Notes under the pieces: generated by a model
What the model was told of the DNA's origin: nothing
Databases searched by the model: none
Seen by the model: the letters and a program-made list of their open reading frames with translations, nothing else
Program-made: the position numbers and the translations under genes
Assembly (NCBI GenBank): GCA_900550035.1
Contig: URQS01000007.1
Span: forward strand, 14,514 to 78,513
Source of the DNA: an uncultured Prevotella sp.
GTDB lineage: Bacteria > Bacteroidota > Bacteroidia > Bacteroidales > Bacteroidaceae
Direction: 5' to 3'
DNA length: 64,000 nucleotides
In this document: positions 60,501 through 64,000 of the stretch, piece after piece
Layout of the letters: the number at the start of each line of letters is the position of its first letter
Numbering within the stretch: the stretch's first letter is position 1

Positions 60501-60952
60501 ATGATAGGCTCACCGCTCTCATCGGTCACCTTGCCGAGAATTGTGTACTTTTTGTTTTCTATAGTAGTGGTTTTGGTGTTGTGTGGCTTGTTGGTATTAT
60601 GTGTTTTTGCCTTGTGTATTGTGATTACACCATTATGGACAGAGTAAGCCAGTCCGCTGTTTTGCAGACATTTATCAAGTACATTGGAAATTGGCTTGTT
60701 CTTTACGCTCAGATTTTCAACACGTACATTTTTTGTGTCGTTTGTGCTGTAGATGAAGGTAAAGTCAGTTTGTTTCTGGATTTCCCATAGAACATCACTT
60801 AGTGTTACGTTTCTCATATTTACCGTAACAGTGGCTTGAGCAAACACGGATGCCCGTATCAGCCCTGAAGTAGTGAAGCAGAGAAACAGTAGCGCCATGA
60901 TGAAGCGCTTTCCAAGTCTCTCTTGTCTGTAAGCATTGCGTCGTTTTTCCAT
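57551..60952 (-). CDS. SusC/RagA transporter with N-terminal STN signalling domain
   Basis: A 1133-residue SusC. The N-terminal segment (MALLFLCFTTSGLIRASVFA, about 19-38) is a signal peptide preceded by a basic extension. An STN (secretin/TonB short N-terminal) domain follows at about 40-110 (VTVNMRNVTLSDVLWEIQKQ). Then come the carboxypeptidase-regulatory-like domain (GKVTDESGEPIIGANVFIKG), the TonB box (LLEEVIVTGYGTF), the plug (VSVSSSSGIPGASTSIRIRG) and the barrel. The STN domain signals to FecR in the inner membrane, which here is the next gene upstream, 6 nt away. Expression is thus likely induced by the transported substrate. Confidence 0.95.
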   Translation of the reverse strand: MEKRRNAYRQERLGKRFIMALLFLCFTTSGLIRASVFAQATVTVNMRNVTLSDVLWEIQKQTDFTFIYSTNDTKNVRVENLSVKNKPISNVLDKCLQNSGLAYSVHNGVITIHKAKTHNTNKPHNTKTTTIENKKYTILGKVTDESGEPIIGANVFIKGTKHGTVSDINGNFNLQVKDKKAVLTVSYIGFTPKEVAVVAEKAAHITLKVDNNLLEEVIVTGYGTFKKSAYAGSASIVKTEAVKDVPNVSFQQMLEGAAPGVSVSSSSGIPGASTSIRIRGMGSFNASNSPLYVVDGVPVLSGNIGASGSDSGLDVMSTLNTSDIESITVIKDAAAASLYGSRAANGVVIITTKQGKTGKPVFSLKSDWGFSKFAVPFREIMGGQERRNLIHEGLRNYALSYKGSADDEEGLHQNMTENEAWAYADANIDQYAPIPWCGFVNWDDYLFRNGSHQNYEFSASGGQERIKYYTSLGYMKQDGVTINSGLERVSARLNVEYQMAKWMTIGAKIQFSKVNQDTYSEGGSYTSPIYGTRNGATPSDPVWNEDGTWNRELIKLADRNPVLSNTYNFKKEYATRSFNTVYATFNLWKNLKFTSTYSYDFVMNKSRAWKDPRTSDGDDDNGRFSKDYNDVTNMTWSNILTYQMKLNKKHNLDFLAGYEINSKESDGLGTTISNFARTDKPEINNGVVYQSMGGSNSCTRIVSYITRVNYDYDNKYYAGASWRTDGSSRLARENRWGNFWSISGAWRVSAEKFMKPTKNWLNDLKLRLSYGVNGTLPSTYYGYLGLSSITSNYNNNPGISQSQLENKNLTWETNYNFNSGIDLALFDNRLNITFEYYIRTTKNLLYERPLSLTTGFSSYLSNIGKLQNKGYELELRSTNIKTKDFRWTSSFNLGHNANKILKLDGDLKQVTSGSMIRKVGLPYSTYYMIEFAGIDPADGEPMFYKNTTDEKGKLNRETTKDPRAAEKVILKCADPTITGGLGNSFSYKWFDFNFNLNFSLGAWKYDGCAGKLEHGGDGTLNIPTYYRKRWQKEGDHTNIERFVIGRSVSMADYSTSRRLHSGDFLRLKNLTFGITLPKNLIRRIGLDKVRLYASGNNLLTWAAYSYIDPESGSSPSWDTPPMRTCTFGLEIKF

Positions 60953-60958
60953 AATGTA

Positions 60959-62137
60959 TTATTTATGATTAGTATGTATTTTGATTGTTTTGCCTTTGGT
61001 TTCTATCTTGACACTGCCGGTGTTTCTCAACAGTTCAAGTAGTGGGCTTATTTCCTCATAACGGTTTACGTAACATCCGAAACGTAGGTTCTTGGCTTCC
61101 TTGTCGGCATAGACTATGTCCATGTCATACCAGCGCGACAGAGTTTTCATGATGTCTTCAAGCCGTTGGTCTTTAAACTTAATCTTTCCGTGTATCCACG
61201 AAGTATAGAATGCAGTGTCAACGGTTTTCACATCTATTTGGTTAGCGCCCGGAGCTATTGATGCCTGCTGCGATGGCTTGATGATGCGGCTGTTGCCGTT
61301 GCCGGTACGTACACGCACGCTGCCGCTTACCAATGTTGTTTGTCGAGGCTCGTCTTTGTATGCCGAAAGGTTGAATGTAGTGCCTAATACCTCCACGTCC
61401 ATTCCATTAGCATTGACTATAAATGGCTGGCCGGTCTTGCTTACTTCAAAATAAGCTTCGCCGTCCAATTCCACTTGGCGTGTTTTAGAGCCGAAACTTA
61501 CGGGGTATCGCAACGAACTCATCGAGTTGATATGTACCCTGGTGCCATCGCTCAACACCAACTTGTATTCACCTCCACGTGGCACGCTCACCTTATTATA
61601 TGCTATCTTGCCGTCAGCAGCATTTGCCCCATGTTTGTAGTTCAGGGTGGCGGAGTCAATCTTTATCAGCGTTCCGTCCGATTCTTCCAGTCTTTCTCCT
61701 TTAGTGGCTATCAGGTCTACTATCTCGCCATTGTCAAGTGTGAGAGTGGCTTTTGTCGAACCGGGCAGAATCTGTTCGGTGGCTGCGATTGTCTTGTCGT
61801 TTCTGTTCTCGTTTATAATCTGGAAGGTTACAAGTGCAGCTATGACGAGAGGCATTGCCAGCATTGCAGCATATCTGCATATTCTTAGCACTCGTTTTCT
61901 GAAGCGGTATTTATGGATTCCTTCATTCACCTTCTCCCAACCAATGTCTGTGTTGAATGAATTGCGTCTGCGTAGGTTTGCGGTAATGTTCTCTTCATTA
62001 CGTATTTCCTCGAAGAGCCGCTCGTTTTCAGGAGATTCTTTTCTCCAATTTTCAAGTCGGATTTGCTCTTCCTTGTCCAGTTCGCCGGATATTTGTTTTG
62101 CAATAAGCCGGGCTATCTCAAAATATTGATTTATCAT
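60959..62137 (-). CDS. FecR-type anti-sigma factor
   Basis: A 392-residue inner-membrane regulator. The cytoplasmic N-terminus (about 1-83) contains a sigma-binding helix bundle (NEERLFEEIRNEENITANLR type). The transmembrane helix is at about 88-107 (YAAMLAMPLVIAALVTFQII). The FecR domain is at about 170-290 (VSVPRGGEYKLVLSDGTRVH, then MSSLRYPVSF) and a DUF4974-type end at about 310-380 (KIKFKDQRLEDIMKTLSRWY). It relays the STN signal to the sigma factor encoded just upstream. It lies 100 nt after that gene. Confidence 0.92.
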   Translation of the reverse strand: MINQYFEIARLIAKQISGELDKEEQIRLENWRKESPENERLFEEIRNEENITANLRRRNSFNTDIGWEKVNEGIHKYRFRKRVLRICRYAAMLAMPLVIAALVTFQIINENRNDKTIAATEQILPGSTKATLTLDNGEIVDLIATKGERLEESDGTLIKIDSATLNYKHGANAADGKIAYNKVSVPRGGEYKLVLSDGTRVHINSMSSLRYPVSFGSKTRQVELDGEAYFEVSKTGQPFIVNANGMDVEVLGTTFNLSAYKDEPRQTTLVSGSVRVRTGNGNSRIIKPSQQASIAPGANQIDVKTVDTAFYTSWIHGKIKFKDQRLEDIMKTLSRWYDMDIVYADKEAKNLRFGCYVNRYEEISPLLELLRNTGSVKIETKGKTIKIHTNHK

Positions 62138-62143
62138 AATTCG

Positions 62144-62177
62144 CCTGTTATTGGTGTTCTTTTATACTAATAACAGG
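62144..62177 (-). promoter_or_regulatory. Hairpin between sigma-factor and fecR genes
   Basis: The arms 'cctgttatt' and 'aataacagg' form a perfect 9-bp stem with a 16-nt loop, directly upstream of the fecR start. It could weaken or gate fecR translation or cut the transcript. No U-run follows on the minus strand, so it is not a plain terminator. Confidence 0.35.
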
Positions 62178-62237
62178 TGAAACAAAAAAGGGGGTGAGTC
62201 TGATTGAAGTTTTTTTGATTTTTTTTCTGTAGCCTGA

Positions 62238-62786
62238 TTACAGATATATGAATACGAGGTAATAATAGTCCTTCAGATATTCACGCAGTTTGCGATAGGC
62301 TGTCTTCTTCTGTGAGTGTACAGTCTCTCCCGATACGTTAAGTGCATCGGCTATTTCTGGATTGGTCTTGCCTTCAAGAGCCAGTTGCATGATGTTTCTC
62401 ATCTGCTGAGGCAGCTTGTCGATGGCATCAACAAGAATACGGTAACTTTCTTCGGCAATGACCTTGTCATGGAAGAAACTTTCCTGGGCTTTGTCCAAAA
62501 CCTTACGTTCGTATTCGCTTACCACTTTTCTATGTTCCAAGGCATTAAGCGCCTTGTTGCGTACAGAAGTGTATAGATAAGCCTTCACTTGGTGTAGGTA
62601 GACAAAGTCTTCACGGTGTTGCCATTGCTTTACAAAGCATTCCTGAACTATGTCGGCTGCCATTTCTTCATCTTCTACATATTGGTTGGCAAACATACAT
62701 AATGATACGTAATAATTATCAAAGATAAAGCGAAACTGTGCTTCATCAGTCAATCTGATCTCTATGTTTTCTGTTGCGCTAATCAC
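62238..62786 (-). CDS. ECF RNA polymerase sigma factor (FecI-like)
   Basis: A 182-residue ECF sigma factor. Region 2 is at about 20-90 (FRFIFDNYYVSLCMFANQYV, then MAADIVQECFVKQWQHREDF). Region 4 is at about 120-175 (LPQQMRNIMQLALEGKTNPE then IADALNVSGETVHSQK). The gene heads the leftward locus sigma, anti-sigma, SusC, SusD, phosphoesterase, the usual Bacteroidetes layout for glycan or host-component uptake. A TACCTTTG box lies at 62838-62845. It probably directs transcription of the susC-susD part and its own gene. Confidence 0.93.
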   Translation of the reverse strand: MISATENIEIRLTDEAQFRFIFDNYYVSLCMFANQYVEDEEMAADIVQECFVKQWQHREDFVYLHQVKAYLYTSVRNKALNALEHRKVVSEYERKVLDKAQESFFHDKVIAEESYRILVDAIDKLPQQMRNIMQLALEGKTNPEIADALNVSGETVHSQKKTAYRKLREYLKDYYYLVFIYL

Positions 62787-62837
62787 CTTTTGTAGAAAAT
62801 ACGGTTAAAATACAAATTAGAAGATGTTGTTTAAATG

Positions 62838-62845
62838 CAAAGGTA
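62838..62845 (-). promoter_or_regulatory. -7 box of sigma-factor gene
   Basis: TACCTTTG on the minus strand, 52 nt upstream of the sigma start. No -33 TTTG at normal spacing. Confidence 0.45.
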
Positions 62846-63104
62846 CAATTATTCTTTGAAATTTGAATTGTTACCCATTAAAAATCACATCAAACTCTCA
62901 CCATCTCACCATCATAACACAACACCCGGACAACGCTCTGCAATACAATATTTGCATTTTTATCGCTCAATACTGCGAGTTGAGCGCGCGAAGAAATCTT
63001 TAGCTCGAAATTCGTGAGTTTTGAGCGTGCAGGTGTTATTGTGCTTTTTATCAGTGTGTTATGCGTGTAGGTGTGGCGAGTGTGCAAAAAATAGATTAGT
63101 GAAA

Positions 63105-63224
63105 AAGCTCCATTTCATTTCAAATGTACTACTTTTGCTTTCCATTAGGGCTACATTTGCAATGCAATTTGGCTACAGTTGACTTGCAAATGTAGTCCTT
63201 TTGCAATGCAAAGAAGCTCCATTT
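63105..63224. repeat. Nested direct and inverted repeats in 750-nt gene-free region
   Basis: An 11-bp direct repeat 'aagctccattt' occurs at 63105-63115 and 63214-63224. Inside it are an exact 12-bp inverted repeat, 'ctacatttgcaa' (63151-63162) and 'ttgcaaatgtag' (63184-63195), and two copies of 'tttgcaatgcaa'. The rest of 62846-63445 has no gene I can support; it contains loose palindromic stretches such as those near 62930-63070. Confidence 0.6.
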
Positions 63225-63445
63225 GAAGGGTTGAAGAGTCACCGACGCTGCCAAACACTATAAAAACCGCTTCTGAAATCTCTGGAATCAAATTTTTATT
63301 TGTAACAAAATTTTACTGTATGTACGATATTTGCATGTATCTTTATTTGTTTCGATATGATATTATATAATAAGGTGGGGCAGATTTACAGTGTTTGGAA
63401 GCCATTATGGGTGGGTCTTTGTGCAGAAAAAGATTGTAGAATGAA

Positions 63446-63489
63446 AAATCAAGGCAAAAGCGCTTGAATACGTGCTTTTGCCTTGATTT
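63446..63489. terminator. Orphan perfect 16-bp hairpin terminator
   Basis: 'aaatcaaggcaaaagc' pairs exactly with 'gcttttgccttgattt' around a 12-nt loop. A's precede and T's follow, so it can act both ways. No coding gene lies next to it on either strand; it may end a small RNA or insulate the rRNA operon from upstream transcription. Confidence 0.75.
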
Positions 63490-63542
63490 TGGTCAATTTT
63501 GAGCTAAAAATGCAAGTTTTTTAAAACTTTTTCGTCAAAACT

Positions 63543-63574
63543 CTTGCACGGTAAGACTTTTTGTTATACCTTTG
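63543..63574 (+). promoter_or_regulatory. rRNA operon promoter
   Basis: CTTG (63543-63546), a 20-nt spacer, then TACCTTTG (63567-63574). The -7 box is a full match. Transcription would begin near 63578, giving a leader of about 360 nt before 16S. A boxA-like 'gttctttgaaaag' follows at about 63712-63724, as in rRNA antitermination signals. Confidence 0.75.
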
Positions 63575-63870
63575 CATCCGCTTTCGAGAACGAACGAAAC
63601 CTTAAGCAAAACGAGATTAAGTAGTGTTCGGGAAGCGAAAAGAAAGCTTGTGCAAGTCGAGCGCAATGAAGCTTGCTTCAATTGCCGAGGCGCAGCCAAG
63701 CTTATGAAAAGAGTTCTTTGAAAAGATTTACATAAACAGACAAGTAGTACAAGAAGCAAGTCTTACATTATTTATAATGTGTAGATTTGGGTAATATACA
63801 TACCGTTAATTCATTAAAAGATATACGGAAGCGTTCTGAAACAGATACAAACAATAAGCAATGTTTCACT

Positions 63871-63910
63871 AAAGCTTAGTAAGGCCTAGTAAGGCTCAGC
63901 AAGGCTCAGT
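63871..63910 (+). repeat. Four tandem decamers in rRNA leader
   Basis: Four successive 10-mers: aaagcttagt, aaggcctagt, aaggctcagc, aaggctcagt. They end 30 nt before the 16S gene. The period equals one DNA helical turn. Function unknown; they may form part of the 16S precursor stem or a protein-binding array. Confidence 0.75.
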
Positions 63911-63939
63911 CGAAAAATTGCCTAGTAAAAGATATTTTA

Positions 63940-64000
63940 CAATGTAGAGTTTGATCCTGGCTCAGGATGAACGCTAGCTACAGGCTTAACACATGCAAGT
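63940..64000 (+). rRNA. 16S ribosomal RNA, 5' end only
   Basis: The universal start 'agagtttgatcctggctcag' begins at 63946 and is followed by 'gatgaacgctagctacaggc' and 'ttaacacatgcaagt', the form found in Bacteroidales. The gene runs off the right edge, so only about 60 nt are here. The mature 5' end is placed a few bases before 63946. Confidence 0.97.

Overview
The window reads as chromosome from a Bacteroidales bacterium, most likely a Prevotella-type member of the Prevotellaceae. The evidence is the partial 16S rRNA gene at the right edge (the Bacteroidales-style start 'gatgaacgctagctacagg'), two SusC/SusD pairs, a FecI/FecR pair, a BspA-like leucine-rich-repeat protein, a MurF-Alr fusion, a Thi4-based thiamine operon, and many promoters of the Bacteroidetes type (TTTG, about 20 nt, TAnnTTTG).

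Left part (1-5.4 kb) is accessory and decaying DNA. It holds the end of a DUF3987 protein, a DUF5675 protein, a 2-kb segment bounded by a perfect 29-bp inverted repeat (an ORF6N/PLD-like gene plus a serine-recombinase relic with an in-frame stop), and a probable PP2C phosphatase remnant beside a small membrane protein.

5.4-22 kb: a secreted BspA-like protein, a UvrD-type helicase carrying an inserted DnaQ-type exonuclease, dnaA, an N-acetylmuramoyl-L-alanine amidase/MlaD pair, two overlapping envelope genes of unknown role, folB, a class II ribonucleotide reductase and queF. 22-36 kb: a SusC/SusD pair, the queuosine-precursor transporter yhhQ, a HAD phosphatase, the run lysS-[four-helix-bundle gene]-gpsA-DUF6722-34-aa protein-pgi, a menE-like gene and divergent gluQ. 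Queuosine genes (queF, yhhQ, gluQ) are scattered over 15 kb.

36-49 kb: a PNGase F-like protein, mnmA, a GH109/Gfo-Idh-MocA-like secreted protein, a COG0523 metal-chaperone GTPase, a short transcription unit encoding two paralogous 29-residue membrane peptides, murF-alr split by a one-base frameshift, an ATPase, rmuC and a DMT transporter. 49.7-54.7 kb is the TPP-riboswitch-controlled operon thiD-thiE-thiC-thi4-tenI, ending in the DMT transporter. 54.8-62.8 kb is a sigma/anti-sigma/SusC/SusD/metallophosphoesterase locus. The window closes with an rRNA operon promoter, a structured leader and the first bases of 16S rRNA.

A recurrent theme is short islands of simple word repeats, often inverted, wedged between genes. 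The most novel-looking items are the tandem 29-aa peptide unit (42.78-43.32 kb), the 29-bp inverted-repeat segment (2.29-4.31 kb) and the repeat-flanked four-helix-bundle cassette (31.9-32.4 kb). All assignments come from reading the sequence; no database search was run.
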